Positions 1-8,956 are shown, counted from the first letter of the stretch. The stretch is 64,000 nucleotides of DNA from Gemmiger formicilis (GCF_900167555.1 NZ_FUYF01000002.1:124001-188000), one strand, 5' to 3'. Program-made: numbers and translations. Notes: generated by a model not told the origin, from the letters alone.

Positions 1-52
1 ATAAGCAAGCTCCTTGTTTTGGGCCGCATAAGGCGCGGCCACACACATATAT

Positions 53-81
53 ATTATAGTACAGAAATCCGCATTTGTAAA
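53..81 (-). promoter_or_regulatory. Leftward SigA promoter for a gene beyond the left edge
   Basis: On the minus strand TTTACA (76-81) and TATAAT (53-58) are 17 bases apart. An AAGGAG ribosome site follows at about 10-15, seven bases before where a start codon would begin at the window edge. It therefore probably drives a gene lying just outside the window and divergent from rodA. Confidence 0.7.
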
Positions 82-95
82 ATTTAATCTGTAAC

Positions 96-125
96 TTGGC
101 AAAATTCGTCGAAATGCGCTATAAT
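96..125 (+). promoter_or_regulatory. SigA promoter of rodA
   Basis: TTGGCA (96-101) and TATAAT (120-125) are separated by 18 bases. They lie 31 bases upstream of the rodA start, so the leader is short. Confidence 0.75.
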
Positions 126-155
126 AAAGGCATCTATCAGGAAAGGAGCCTGCCC

Positions 156-1319
156 ATGTATCCGCTCATCCGCCGGTATCTGCGCCGGGTCGATGTGGTC
201 TATCTGCTGCTCTGTGCGGCGTGCTCGGCAATCAGCGTCGTGGTGCTGCTGTCCATCGGGCAGACGCAGCTTGGCAGCAACAACAAGGCATCGGTACAGC
301 TCATCGCCAGTCTGCTGGGGCTGATGCTGGCCGTCGTCTTTTCCACGGCGGATTACCATGCGCTGGCCCGGGCGTGGCCGCTGCACGGTGTTGTGGCGTG
401 GGGGCTGGTGCTGCCGACGCTGTTTCTGCACAACGTCAACACCGGCCTGGTCACGATTGGCTATGACGCGGGCGGCACGTCCAACTACAGCTGGTACCGG
501 GTGGGCGGCATGACCTTCCAGCCCGCCGAGCTGGCAAAAATCAGCTTTATTTTGACGCTGGCGCTGCATTTGAGCCAGGTGCGCGGGCAGGTGAACCGCC
601 CCAAAAATCTGCTGCTGCTTTTTGTGCACATTGTGCTGCCTGCGGCGGCCATTCATGTGCAGGGTGACGACGGCACGGCGCTGGTGTTTCTGGGCATCGG
701 GCTGGTCATGCTCTACGCGGGCGGGCTGTCCCACTGGCTGGTGGCGGGCGGCCTGACGGCAGGTGTGGTCGGCGGCGCGGCGCTGCTGGCACTGCGGCCC
801 GGCATTTTGAAGGGCTACCAGTTCAAGCGCATCCTGGCCGTGCTCACCCCCGATGACCCCGCGCTGGCGGACATTACCTACCAGCAGAACAAGGGGGCCA
901 TGGCCATTGGCACCGGCGGGCTGACGGGGCAGGGGCTGCTCTCCGGGGAGCACATCTTTGTGCCCAACGCCTGGAACGATTTTATTTTTGCGTATCTGGC
1001 AAACGTTTTGGGCTTTCTGGGCGCGGCGGCGGTGCTGTTGCTGTTGTTTGCGCTCTGCCTGCGCACACTGCGCACCGGTCTGCAATGCCCCGACGCTCTG
1101 GGCTGCAATATCTGCGTCGGCATCTTTGCGGCGCTGTTTTTGCAGTGTGTGATAAACATAGGCATGAATTTGCAGGTGCTGCCGGTCATCGGCGTGACGC
1201 TGCCGTTCTTCTCGGCAGGCGGGTCAAGCGTCGTCATGATGTATCTCTGCGTCGGCATTGTGCTCAGCGTCGGCATGAACACCCGCCGCAGCAAGCTGGA
1301 AATGCAGCAGATTTTATGA
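156..1319 (+). CDS. rodA: RodA/FtsW/SpoVE (SEDS) family peptidoglycan polymerase
   Basis: SEDS-family integral membrane glycosyltransferase that polymerises lipid II during cell-wall growth, normally with a class B penicillin-binding protein. The 387-residue product has about ten membrane segments. It carries family signatures: FQPAELAK near residue 125, a GQGLLSGEHIFVPN loop followed by DFIFAYLAN, and the C-terminal NIGMNLQVLPVIG and FFSAGGSS block. The ATG at 156 is chosen because AGGAAAGGAG lies just upstream; a longer frame from 96 would overlap the promoter. It stands alone between its own promoter and a strong terminator. The assignment to RodA rather than FtsW rests on overall resemblance and is less certain than the family. 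Confidence 0.88.
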   Translation: MYPLIRRYLRRVDVVYLLLCAACSAISVVVLLSIGQTQLGSNNKASVQLIASLLGLMLAVVFSTADYHALARAWPLHGVVAWGLVLPTLFLHNVNTGLVTIGYDAGGTSNYSWYRVGGMTFQPAELAKISFILTLALHLSQVRGQVNRPKNLLLLFVHIVLPAAAIHVQGDDGTALVFLGIGLVMLYAGGLSHWLVAGGLTAGVVGGAALLALRPGILKGYQFKRILAVLTPDDPALADITYQQNKGAMAIGTGGLTGQGLLSGEHIFVPNAWNDFIFAYLANVLGFLGAAAVLLLLFALCLRTLRTGLQCPDALGCNICVGIFAALFLQCVINIGMNLQVLPVIGVTLPFFSAGGSSVVMMYLCVGIVLSVGMNTRRSKLEMQQIL

Positions 1320-1320
1320 A

Positions 1321-1354
1321 AAACAGCGGGTGTCCGTGCGGCACCCGCTGTTTC
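1321..1354 (+). terminator. Terminator after rodA
   Basis: A perfect 12-bp stem, AAACAGCGGGTG with CACCCGCTGTTT, encloses a 9-base loop and starts 1 base after the rodA stop. It is followed by a short T-rich tail. Confidence 0.85.
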
Positions 1355-1480
1355 TTGGCCCCCTCTGCGAGGGTGACTCCCCACAGTGTGGGGAGATGTC
1401 GCGCCAGCGACAGAGGGGTCCGGGCCCGAAGGGCTCCGCCCGCAGGCGGTGGGGGAGAGAACTTCATCTCTACCCGAAGC
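1355..1480. repeat. Diverged copy of a long GC-rich inverted-repeat element (R2)
   Basis: It begins GGCCCCCTCTGCGAGGG and includes the CCGCCCGCAGGCGGTGGGG and GAGAGAAC words shared with the copies at 18302, 26783 and 31809. It lacks the full right half. It fills the gap between rodA and the DUF378 gene and has no coding potential that I can support. Confidence 0.6.
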
Positions 1481-1487
1481 TTAACCT

Positions 1488-1697
1488 TTACTCCGCAGTT
1501 TTCGTCTCGGCCATAAACAGCCCGGGGATCAGGCAGAGCGACGACAGCCCCACGATGATGAACACGGTGCGGGACAGCCAGCTCATGCTGCCGCCCAGCA
1601 GCCACCCCACAGCGTTGAACCCCCAGATGCCGTAAATGCCCCAGTTGATGCCGCCGACAATGGAAAGTAGAAGCAAAACCTTTTTGAAACAAGACAT
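1488..1697 (-). CDS. DUF378 family small membrane protein
   Basis: A 69-residue protein of unknown function matching the DUF378 type in size and pattern: a hydrophobic helix near 5-25 with GGINWGIYG, then VGWLLGG and a second helix near 43-60. The start is the ATG preceded by GGAGG at 8 bases. A longer upstream frame would run through a palindromic repeat and is rejected. It appears monocistronic. No function can be inferred beyond a small two-helix membrane protein. Confidence 0.8.
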   Translation of the reverse strand: MSCFKKVLLLLSIVGGINWGIYGIWGFNAVGWLLGGSMSWLSRTVFIIVGLSSLCLIPGLFMAETKTAE

Positions 1698-1760
1698 GGA
1701 TGGACCCTCCTTTGTAGGAGAGTATGTGCGGAGTGGATGGCGTTTATGCGCAGCCGCATC

Positions 1761-1786
1761 GTAGGGGCCGGGCATGCCCGGCCCGC
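1761..1786 (+). repeat. GTAG-headed hairpin (REP-like), core CCGGGCATGCCCGG
   Basis: GTAG is followed by a perfect GC-rich hairpin. It is one of about eleven copies of this core in the window and lies in the 166-base gap between the DUF378 gene and the lipoprotein gene. Confidence 0.75.
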
Positions 1787-1863
1787 AGCTTTCCAATAAG
1801 TACACGCTTATCCTTACAAACTGGAAGTTGTCACTGCGATTTCTCATTAAATAATGCGGTTAC

Positions 1864-2373
1864 TTACTTCGATACTATTTCAACAGTCGGCAGCTTGCTC
1901 GCCAATCCGATTTCATTCTCTTCCGCAACTCTATAATTAGTAACCTCTATTGAGTACATATAATCCGAAATATCTGGATTTTCCTCATCAGCCGGAAGTT
2001 CAACTTCAAATGTCTTGAACTCAAACACATAAGGTGTTCCTTCAACAAGTTCTCCCGTCAAATCTTCCTGAAACCAAAGTAAAAATGGTCTGTCCTGAAA
2101 GAGGTGAACTACGGCAATCGTTTTGCCCGGAGCCACATAGTAATCCGTCAAGAGTTGCTCAACGGTAGCTGTAAAAGCCCCCGAAAACTGTGCAAAGCAC
2201 TTTTTGTTTTCGGTCATTTGTTGCTTTCCATCATTATACCCATCCTCGTAGCCAGCGGTATAACCTTCTTCGTAGTTCGTATCATGTGTATCTGAACTTT
2301 GATTATTATTTCCACAACCAACCAATGAAAGTACCAGCACAAGACAAAGAACTATTGCAATAATCTTTTTCAT
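1864..2373 (-). CDS. Putative lipoprotein of unknown function
   Basis: 169 residues beginning with a lipoprotein signal peptide: MKK, a hydrophobic run, and lipobox LVGC with the lipidated Cys near residue 20. An Asn/Ser/Asp-rich linker follows, containing the repeat-like YEEGYTAGYEDGYNDGK. I do not recognise the C-terminal part. GGAGG lies 7 bases before the ATG, and an extended -10 promoter (TGGTATACT) lies about 45 bases upstream. The DNA is clearly AT-richer than the surrounding genes and resembles the neighbouring MATE gene in this, suggesting that the two arrived together. Confidence 0.75.
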   Translation of the reverse strand: MKKIIAIVLCLVLVLSLVGCGNNNQSSDTHDTNYEEGYTAGYEDGYNDGKQQMTENKKCFAQFSGAFTATVEQLLTDYYVAPGKTIAVVHLFQDRPFLLWFQEDLTGELVEGTPYVFEFKTFEVELPADEENPDISDYMYSIEVTNYRVAEENEIGLASKLPTVEIVSK

Positions 2374-2414
2374 ACTGTTTCCTCCATCAACTTTCGATTT
2401 GTTGAACTAAGCCT

Positions 2415-2423
2415 AGTATACCA
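2415..2423 (-). promoter_or_regulatory. Extended -10 promoter of the lipoprotein gene
   Basis: TGG followed by TATACT on the minus strand. A consensus -35 is not evident. It lies about 45 bases upstream of the lipoprotein start. Confidence 0.55.
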
Positions 2424-2457
2424 CACTTTCCCATGAAAGAACAGGCAGATATAGCAC

Positions 2458-2497
2458 AAAAGGCAGGATACCATCGCCATGATGATACCCTGCCTTT
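2458..2497 (-). terminator. Terminator of the low-GC MATE gene
   Basis: An inverted repeat with arms AAAGGCAGGATACCATC and GATGATACCCTGCCTTT, the mismatches mostly wobble-compatible, followed on the minus strand by TTTTG. It lies downstream of the MATE stop and upstream of the lipoprotein promoter. Confidence 0.65.
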
Positions 2498-2608
2498 GGT
2501 CGTTACTGTTCGGGGTCAGCGTTCGGACATTTGTTGGACTTCGATAGTACTCTTGTTGGAGAGCGTCTGCCCCAAACCCTGCTGGAACCGAGTACGGCAA
2601 ACCGGAAG

Positions 2609-3952
2609 TCAACGAATGGATGCCATTTTATCAGTCGACCATGATCTCCTAAGAGCCGCATAGGAGATTAAAAAGTTTGCAAGCCAGCCAACTGGTACCG
2701 CAAGCCAGACAAAGGCAATGCCGAAACGTGGTGCACAGATTAGGGCAACGGACAGACGAATCGCAAGATTCACTATGTTTGCAACGAGGAACGGACGCAT
2801 AATTCCGAGACCGCGAAGAACGCCATCGGTTGCCATCTTGATACCCATGAAGATGAAAAAGTAACCAAGCCACCTCATATAATCACCAGACACCTGATAG
2901 GCCAACGCCGTTCCGTCTTTTCCTAAGAACAGTGAGGAGATCTGCGTATGCAGCGCTTCAATGGTCACAAACGCAATGGCCGCAAAGCACACGTCCAGCA
3001 CCAGCGCCGCATGGTAGCCTTTTTTGATGCGCTGGGGCTTGCCTGCGCCAAGGTTTTGGGAAACAAACGGCGAAACCGCATTGCCGATGGAGACAAAAAT
3101 CAAAGCGAACAAATTCTCTACTCGCATTGTCGCCGAATAGCCTGCCAGCGCCTGTGTGCCGAATGGATTTACAACTGCCTGCACAATCAGCATACCGATG
3201 GACACCGTAGACTGCTGAAGAATCGACGGCACGGCAATTTGCAGTATGGATTGCAGCCCCCGCCACTCAAATCGTTGAAATGGGCTCTCGTATCGCCGCA
3301 TTCGATGAAGAAAAATCAGAAGGGAAAATACGGCGGAAATGCCTTGGGCAATCAAAGTTGCAAGAGCGGCACCGAACACGCCCAGACCAAGCCCGGAAAC
3401 CATCCAAAGGTCCATAAAAATATTCAGGACAGAAGAAAAAATCAGGAGTGCCAAGGGAATTCTTGATTCACCGATGGAGGTGAACATGTTGGAGAGAATG
3501 TTATACATAAACAAGAACGGAAAGCCCGCAAAATAGACCTGCAGATACAGCACTGCCTCATCCAGAATGTCGGGAGGGGTTTGCAAGCCCTGCATCATCG
3601 GGCGGGAAAAGCATAAGCCAAAAACGCCAAGGACAATGCTCAGAATCAAAAAGCTGAGCAAGGACGTTGACACAATGGTTTTCATTTTGCCATATTCTTT
3701 GGCACCGAAATAGCGGCTCACCAGCACACCGGCACCTACGCCGGCTCCCAGTGCCACACAAATGAACACATTGGTCAATGCTGCACAGGCACCGACAGCT
3801 GCAAGTGCAGAAGAACCAACAAACTGGCCGACAATAATGGAGTCGGCCATATTGTATATTTGCTGAAAAAAGCTCCCAAGAATCATCGGCATTGCAAAAA
3901 ACGTCAACGCTTTGAGGGGCGCATCGGTTATCAAATACTCATCTTTCGACAT
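2609..3952 (-). CDS. MATE family multidrug/sodium antiporter (low-GC copy)
   Basis: A 447-residue polytopic membrane protein of the MATE family, a Na+- or H+-coupled efflux pump for cationic drugs and metabolites. The N-terminal FFAMPMILGSFFQQIYNMADSI and the IIVGQFVGSSALAAVG segment are family hallmarks, and the length is typical. The start is the second of two close ATGs (MSKDEYL), with GGAGG 9 bases upstream; the first ATG is only 3 bases from it. The promoter is TTGGCA-17-TATAAT. The gene is markedly AT-richer than the other MATE gene at 10110 and the host background, pointing to separate ancestry or recent transfer. The substrate is not predictable. Confidence 0.9.
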   Translation of the reverse strand: MSKDEYLITDAPLKALTFFAMPMILGSFFQQIYNMADSIIVGQFVGSSALAAVGACAALTNVFICVALGAGVGAGVLVSRYFGAKEYGKMKTIVSTSLLSFLILSIVLGVFGLCFSRPMMQGLQTPPDILDEAVLYLQVYFAGFPFLFMYNILSNMFTSIGESRIPLALLIFSSVLNIFMDLWMVSGLGLGVFGAALATLIAQGISAVFSLLIFLHRMRRYESPFQRFEWRGLQSILQIAVPSILQQSTVSIGMLIVQAVVNPFGTQALAGYSATMRVENLFALIFVSIGNAVSPFVSQNLGAGKPQRIKKGYHAALVLDVCFAAIAFVTIEALHTQISSLFLGKDGTALAYQVSGDYMRWLGYFFIFMGIKMATDGVLRGLGIMRPFLVANIVNLAIRLSVALICAPRFGIAFVWLAVPVGWLANFLISYAALRRSWSTDKMASIR

Positions 3953-4027
3953 TCTCATATTCCTCCATGGTACTTGTATCGTAGTATCCGATTCATTTAC
4001 CTTCACAACTTCCGATTTATCATCCTG

Positions 4028-4056
4028 ATTATACCACAAAAAGCCGCCCGTGCCAA
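4028..4056 (-). promoter_or_regulatory. SigA promoter of the low-GC MATE gene
   Basis: TTGGCA (4051-4056) and TATAAT (4028-4033) on the minus strand, spacing 17, with TG one base before the -10. It sits between the end of the UPF0210 gene and the MATE start. Confidence 0.75.
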
Positions 4057-4083
4057 ATCCGGCAGGGGCGGTGTGTATTGCAA

Positions 4084-5451
4084 TCAGTTCTTCAATGCCT
4101 GCATCGGGGCGGGGATGCGGCCGCCGCGGTGGATCATGACCGCGGGGCTGTACTGGCTGATGGGCATGATGGGCGCATGGCCCAGCAGGCCGCCGAAGTC
4201 CAGCACGTCGCCGGCCTTGTGGCCGATGGCGGGGATGACGCGCACGGCGGTGGTCTTGCTGTTCACCATGCCGATGGCGGCCTCGTCCGCGATCAGGCCG
4301 CTGATGACCTCGGCGCTCGTGTCGCCCGGGATGACGACCATGTCGATGCCGACGGAGCAGACTGCGGTCATGGCCTCGAGCTTTTCCAGCGTCAGGCTGC
4401 CGCAGTTGGCGGCGTTGATCATGCCGTCATCCTCCGACACGGGGATGAACGCGCCGGACAGGCCGCCGACGTGGTTGGACGCCATGACGCCGCCCTTCTT
4501 GACCGCGTCGTTCAGCAGGGCCAGGCAGGCCGTCGTGCCGCAGCAGCCGCAGCTCTCAAGGCCCATCTCCTCCAGAATGTTCGCAACGCTGTCGCCAATC
4601 GCGGGCGTAGGGGCCAGCGACAGGTCAATGATGCCCGCGGGCACGCCGAGGCGCTCACTGGCGAGGTTCGCTACCAGCTGGCCCAGGCGGGTGATCTTGA
4701 ATGCCGTGCGCTTGACCAGCTCGGCCACCTCGTCCATCGGGGCGTCCTTCGGCAGCTTGGCCAGCGCGGCGCGCACCGCACCGGGGCCGGAGACGCCGAC
4801 GTGGATCTCACAGTCCGGCTCGCCCGCGCCGTGGAACGCGCCCGCCATGAACGGGTTGTCCTCGGGCGCGTTGCAGAACACGACGAGCTTTGCATCGCCC
4901 ATGCACATATTGTCCTTTGTCAGCTCGGCGGTCTCGCGCACGACCTCGCCCATCAGCTTGACGGCGTCCATGTTGATGCCCGATTTCGTCGAGCCGATAT
5001 TGACGCTGGAGCAGACAATATCGGTCTCGGCCAGTGCGCGGGGGATGGCGGCGATCAGCCGCTTGTCGCCCGCGGAAAAGCCCTTGTGTACCAGCGCACC
5101 GAAGCCGCCGATGAAGTTGACCCCCACGGCCTTGGCCGCGCGGTCCAGCGTTTTGGCGTACTGCACGGGGTCGGCGTCGGGCGCGGCGCCCAGCAGCATC
5201 GCAATGGGCGTGACGCTGATGCGCTTGTTGACGATGGGAATGCCGTATTCGGCGCTGATGCCGTCCACGACGGAGACCAAATTGCCCGCCAGACGGGTGA
5301 TCTTGTTGTAGATTTTCTCGCACGCCTTGTCCGCATCCGGGTCGATGCAGTCCAGCAGGCTGATGCCCATTGTGACGGTGCGCACGTCGAGGTTCTCGGC
5401 GGTCAGCATCTCAATGGTCTCCATAATGTCGCGGCTGTTGATGATTCTCAT
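4084..5451 (-). CDS. UPF0210/DUF711 family protein (PFL-like)
   Basis: 455 residues of the conserved UPF0210 (DUF711) family, annotated as 'PFL family protein' for structural resemblance to pyruvate formate-lyase. The biochemical role is unknown. The N-terminus [16 protein letters not shown], internal [12 protein letters not shown] and [20 protein letters not shown] are typical. AAGGGGG precedes the ATG by 7 bases. It is transcribed with the ACT-domain gene 12 bases upstream. This two-gene arrangement is a recurrent one, which suggests that the small protein is a ligand-binding regulator of this one. Confidence 0.9.
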   Translation of the reverse strand: MRIINSRDIMETIEMLTAENLDVRTVTMGISLLDCIDPDADKACEKIYNKITRLAGNLVSVVDGISAEYGIPIVNKRISVTPIAMLLGAAPDADPVQYAKTLDRAAKAVGVNFIGGFGALVHKGFSAGDKRLIAAIPRALAETDIVCSSVNIGSTKSGINMDAVKLMGEVVRETAELTKDNMCMGDAKLVVFCNAPEDNPFMAGAFHGAGEPDCEIHVGVSGPGAVRAALAKLPKDAPMDEVAELVKRTAFKITRLGQLVANLASERLGVPAGIIDLSLAPTPAIGDSVANILEEMGLESCGCCGTTACLALLNDAVKKGGVMASNHVGGLSGAFIPVSEDDGMINAANCGSLTLEKLEAMTAVCSVGIDMVVIPGDTSAEVISGLIADEAAIGMVNSKTTAVRVIPAIGHKAGDVLDFGGLLGHAPIMPISQYSPAVMIHRGGRIPAPMQALKN

Positions 5452-5463
5452 GTGGCAGCCCCC

Positions 5464-5733
5464 TTAAATGGTGTGCATGGCATCAAAGACTTCCTGCCGG
5501 GTCACGGTGACCTGCATCTTCATCTCTTTGCCCAATGCCGCAAAGCGGTCCCGGACCTCAGCGGCCCCGGCGTTCGCCTTGCTCAGATCGACCAGCATGA
5601 TCATGCAGAACATATCCTGCATGATGGACTGGGAAACGTCCTCAATGTTGATGTTCAGCTCGGCGCACACCGCGCTGACCTTGGCAACGACACCCACCGT
5701 GTCCTGCCCGATGACCGTGATGACTGCTTTCAT
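5464..5733 (-). CDS. ACT domain protein, UPF0237 family
   Basis: An 89-residue single ACT domain starting MKAVITVIGQDTVGVVAKVS, the signature of the UPF0237 family. ACT domains bind small ligands, often amino acids. GAGGGGG lies 7 bases before the ATG. It is the first gene of an operon with the UPF0210 gene. The function is unproven; partnership with UPF0210 is inferred from gene order. Confidence 0.9.
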   Translation of the reverse strand: MKAVITVIGQDTVGVVAKVSAVCAELNINIEDVSQSIMQDMFCMIMLVDLSKANAGAAEVRDRFAALGKEMKMQVTVTRQEVFDAMHTI

Positions 5734-5777
5734 AAAATGACCCCCTCAAAATGTCCGATGATAAACGGAATACTGCC

Positions 5778-5806
5778 ATTATAACAAAATTCCGCAAAAG
5801 AGTAAA
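5778..5806 (-). promoter_or_regulatory. Promoter of the UPF0237-UPF0210 operon
   Basis: TTTACT (5801-5806) and TATAAT (5778-5783) on the minus strand, 17 apart, with an extended TGT upstream of the -10. Confidence 0.65.
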
Positions 5807-5851
5807 GAATATAATGAGAAGTAATACTTTTTGAGCGGGCAGCTGCCTGCG

Positions 5852-6062
5852 AGGCGTCGGGGACGCCGCCCCCTACCGTAGTTCCGTAGGGGCGGATTCC
5901 ATATCCGCCCGCGGAACCTGACGGCGGCGGTCACGTCCGCGGCTTTTAGGCGAACAGCCAACAAGCTGCCGCTTTGTAGGGGCCGCACATGTGCGGCCCG
6001 CAACTGTACGGCGGACGAACGCTTGCCTTTCACGCGCGGGCCGGGCATGCCCGGCCCCTACA
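5852..6062. repeat. Cluster of four GTAG-headed hairpins
   Basis: This stretch holds an inverted GCGTCGGGGACGC-core hairpin (5853-5876), a GGATTCCATATCC-core hairpin (5886-5912), a CGCACATGTGCG variant (5976-6001) and an inverted CCGGGCATGCCCGG hairpin (6036-6061). Each has GTAG (or CTAC in reverse) at its outer end. Together they fill the gap between the ACT gene and the end of the AAA+ gene. Confidence 0.8.
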
Positions 6063-6076
6063 GGGCATCGTGAACA

Positions 6077-7612
6077 TCAAAACTCCGCCGAATGCTCCTC
6101 CGCCCGCACATCATCCCGCTGCAATTCCGCCAGCAGCTCATCCTCGCCGCCGTGGAGAAGCAGCTTCTCGCTGTACTGCTCAAACCGCTCGCAGTCGTTT
6201 TCGGCCAGAAACGGCGCGGAGTCGGGGCCGAGTGCCAGCTCGTTGACGAAGACGACCATCTCCTGCCCGTCCTCGAACGCCTGCTCCATAAAGTCAAAGG
6301 CAAATTCCAGCGCGTTGCTGGCGGCGGAGACCGCTTCCTCGCGGCGCTGCACCTGGGTGTTGAACGCGCCGCGCACCGTGTCAAACGCCTCGTCGGCGTC
6401 CAGACCGTTGTCAAGGCTGCGGCTCCACGCGGTCAGCAGCGCCAGCGTGCGGGTGCGGGCCGCGGCCTCGTCGGGCAGCAGCGCCCCGGCGGTCTTGTCG
6501 GCCTCCAGCTTGGCGCGGTAGGCGTCGCACCGCTCGGCAAACAGGTCGGCAGGGTCGGCGTCGGGCTGCTGGGACAGCGTCCGCTTGAAGCTGCGCAGCT
6601 GCTGGTAGCAGGCATCCGTCACCGCACCCGTGGCGCGGGCGTCGGCAAAGCGGGTGTTCAGGCCCGCCAGCAGAAGACTGACCAGACTGATGCGCTCGTC
6701 AAAGCTCGCGTCCATCGCCCGTGCAATGACGGCGTCATAGGGCTTGCCCTGCAAAATATCCTCGACGCCGTAATCCTCGTGGTACTTGCGGTAGAGCACC
6801 CAGTAGGCCGCAAAATCCCGCGCGACCTCGGGGTGGCGCAGGTACTGCCCGATGACCCCCTCGTCCACGGGCAGCGCCAGCCTGTCCGCAGCCTGTAAAT
6901 AGGCAGACAGATCCTCCCACCCGCGGGCGGTCACGAACTGCACGCCGTCCACATCGTTTTCGATTTTGTAAAAATGCTGCGGGCGCAGCTCCAAGTAGGC
7001 CGTCACGGCGGGGTGCAGCCGGTGGGCGCGGGCGTAGTCCTGCCAGACGCTCAGCTTCGGCTCAATGTCGATACGCCGCACGCGGTCCAGCGTGACAAGG
7101 TCAAACTCCCGCACGCTCTTGTTGTACTCCGGCGGATTGCCCGCGGCCACAATGACCCAGCCGCCCGGCACAGCCTGGTTGCCGAAGGTCTTGCACTGCA
7201 AAAATTGCAGCATCGTGGGGGCCAGCGTCTCGCTGACGCAGTTGATCTCGTCGATGAACAGGATGCCGTTTTTCTTGCCGGTGCGCTCCATGGCGGCGTA
7301 AACGCTGGCGATGATCTCGCTCATCGTGTACTCGGTCACGCTGCGGGTGCGTCCGCCGTAGTTCCGCTCCCGGATGAACGGCAGTCCGACGGCGCTCTGG
7401 CGGGTGTGGTGGGTGATGGTGTAGGCCACCAGCGCAATGTCGCACTCCTGCGCGATCTGCTCCATGATCTGGGTCTTGCCGACGCCCGGCGGGCCCATCA
7501 GCAGAATGGGGCGCTGCCGCACGGCGGGAATCAGCGGACGGCCAATGTCGTCCGTGGCAAGGTACGCCTGCACGGCGCGCTTGATTTCCTCTTTGGCACG
7601 TTGAATATCCAT
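6077..7612 (-). CDS. MoxR-type AAA+ ATPase
   Basis: 511 residues. The N-terminal AAA+ module has Walker A GPPGVGKT (40-47), Walker B ILFIDEIN (D121, E122), sensor-1 AAGNPPEYN (about 156-164) and a TLDRVRR arginine-finger region. The C-terminal 250 residues are helical and acidic and I cannot assign them. MoxR ATPases work with VWA-domain partners as chaperone-like remodelling machines, using the VWA metal site as adaptor. The partner gene is directly upstream, with its stop 3 bases before this ATG, so translation is probably coupled. AAAGGACG precedes the start. The substrate is unknown. Confidence 0.85.
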   Translation of the reverse strand: MDIQRAKEEIKRAVQAYLATDDIGRPLIPAVRQRPILLMGPPGVGKTQIMEQIAQECDIALVAYTITHHTRQSAVGLPFIRERNYGGRTRSVTEYTMSEIIASVYAAMERTGKKNGILFIDEINCVSETLAPTMLQFLQCKTFGNQAVPGGWVIVAAGNPPEYNKSVREFDLVTLDRVRRIDIEPKLSVWQDYARAHRLHPAVTAYLELRPQHFYKIENDVDGVQFVTARGWEDLSAYLQAADRLALPVDEGVIGQYLRHPEVARDFAAYWVLYRKYHEDYGVEDILQGKPYDAVIARAMDASFDERISLVSLLLAGLNTRFADARATGAVTDACYQQLRSFKRTLSQQPDADPADLFAERCDAYRAKLEADKTAGALLPDEAAARTRTLALLTAWSRSLDNGLDADEAFDTVRGAFNTQVQRREEAVSAASNALEFAFDFMEQAFEDGQEMVVFVNELALGPDSAPFLAENDCERFEQYSEKLLLHGGEDELLAELQRDDVRAEEHSAEF

Positions 7613-7615
7613 GGT

Positions 7616-8887
7616 TCATCGTCCTTTCGGGTCAAATTCTTCGGGCTGCAAGACCAGGCGCATGGCCCAGGGCGGCACGTCGGGCGGCGGGGTGCCGTCC
7701 TCTAAAAACAGGAACGCCGTCTCAAACGGCGGGCGTTTGGCGGGGTAGATGCCCTTGCCGTCGGTAAAATACAGCACGCCCTGCAGGTCCCGCAGCGCAC
7801 CGTCCTGCCGCAGCTGCGCAATGCGGGCAAACGCGGGGCGGAAGTCCGTTCCGCCGCCGCCCACCAGCGTGAACTGCGCCGTATAGCGGTCCAGTGCGTC
7901 CAGATCGTTCAGCCAGACCTCATCCCGCACAGCGTTGTCCGCCTGCATGACCAAAATGCGGCACTGCCGGAAAAAGCTGTCCTGACTTTTTAATAAGGTG
8001 AACGTCTCTTTTAAGAACGCCTTGACCAGCTCGCCCGCCGTGGATTCGCTGGTGTCCACCACAATGACGAAGTCGCGTATTTTCTTCACCTCGCGGCTTT
8101 CCAGCGGCTCTATCAGCGGCAGGTTGCCGTAGGTGCGCAGGCCGTAGCTGTAAAAGCCAAGGTCGAATTCCTCGGGGTCGAGGTGCGGCTCCTCATGCCA
8201 GACGGCGAACCGGCGCAGAAAATCCCGGTAGGTGCGGCGGCTGCGCCCGGCCTGCACCTGCGCCTGCAGGGCTTGCGCGGCAGTGTCCTGCCCGGCGCGC
8301 CGGCCGCTTTCCTCCATGCTCAGCTCCGTCTGGCGGCCCAGGTTCTCCCACTGTTTGCCGCGCATCTGGGCGGCGGGGCTGTCCGGGTCAGCGGGCCAGA
8401 GGCGGTGGCTGTCGGTGTAAAATTCCCGCTGCCACTTGTTTAAGGTCTCCGCGTCGGTCTGTGCTAAGACGCGGTAGATGGGGCCTGCCGCTAAAAATTT
8501 GCACTTTTCGCGCAGCTGTGTGTAACATTGCTGCCGCACCCAGCCGACGGGGCGCTTCGTGGCGGGAGTGTTCAGGGTGTCCAGCGTGGCCTCCACGGCG
8601 ATGTCACAGGCCAGCCCCCACAGGTCGGGGTCGCGCCTGTCCCGCAGCCAGAGATGCCGGAAGATGCAGTGGAACAGGCTGTGCAGGTAGGCCCGGGGCA
8701 GGTACCGCCGGTTCCTGCGGTAGGTGTCCAGCAGCCATGCGGTGGGGTAGTAGAGTGCCCCGCCGTCGGTGGCAAAGCTGCCGCCGCTTTCCTGCGGGGC
8801 CGCGGGCAGCGCACCGAGCGCCGCCGTTAAGTAGCGCTGGTCAAGGTACAGTTCCCCCCGCAGCTGCTCCATGACCCGGCGGGCCAT
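7616..8887 (-). CDS. VWA-like domain protein (DUF2201 type) with degenerate metallopeptidase-like N-terminal half
   Basis: 423 residues from the ATG at 8887. The C-terminal VWA-like domain shows a MIDAS signature: DTSES (278-282), Thr347 in GGGGTDF and Asp376 in YFTDGKG. The N-terminal region resembles the metallopeptidase-like part of DUF2201 proteins, but the expected HExxH site reads HSLFH (69-73) followed by CIFRH. The Glu is absent, so proteolysis looks unlikely. The start is uncertain: upstream in frame there is a GTG at residue -17, and further up the frame enters a palindromic repeat. It is the middle gene of an LRR-VWA-MoxR set and the presumed adaptor of the ATPase. Confidence 0.8.
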   Translation of the reverse strand: MARRVMEQLRGELYLDQRYLTAALGALPAAPQESGGSFATDGGALYYPTAWLLDTYRRNRRYLPRAYLHSLFHCIFRHLWLRDRRDPDLWGLACDIAVEATLDTLNTPATKRPVGWVRQQCYTQLREKCKFLAAGPIYRVLAQTDAETLNKWQREFYTDSHRLWPADPDSPAAQMRGKQWENLGRQTELSMEESGRRAGQDTAAQALQAQVQAGRSRRTYRDFLRRFAVWHEEPHLDPEEFDLGFYSYGLRTYGNLPLIEPLESREVKKIRDFVIVVDTSESTAGELVKAFLKETFTLLKSQDSFFRQCRILVMQADNAVRDEVWLNDLDALDRYTAQFTLVGGGGTDFRPAFARIAQLRQDGALRDLQGVLYFTDGKGIYPAKRPPFETAFLFLEDGTPPPDVPPWAMRLVLQPEEFDPKGR

Positions 8888-8956
8888 CGTCTGTTCCCAT
8901 TCCGATTGGGTTTGGATGTGTTTGGCTATAGTGGACACCTTCTTCCATGACTGTAT

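Noticed and set aside
2370-2612. An 80-residue frame between the low-GC MATE gene and the lipoprotein gene
   Set aside because: It runs through a terminator hairpin and the lipoprotein promoter, has no ribosome site, and its translation shows no protein-like pattern.
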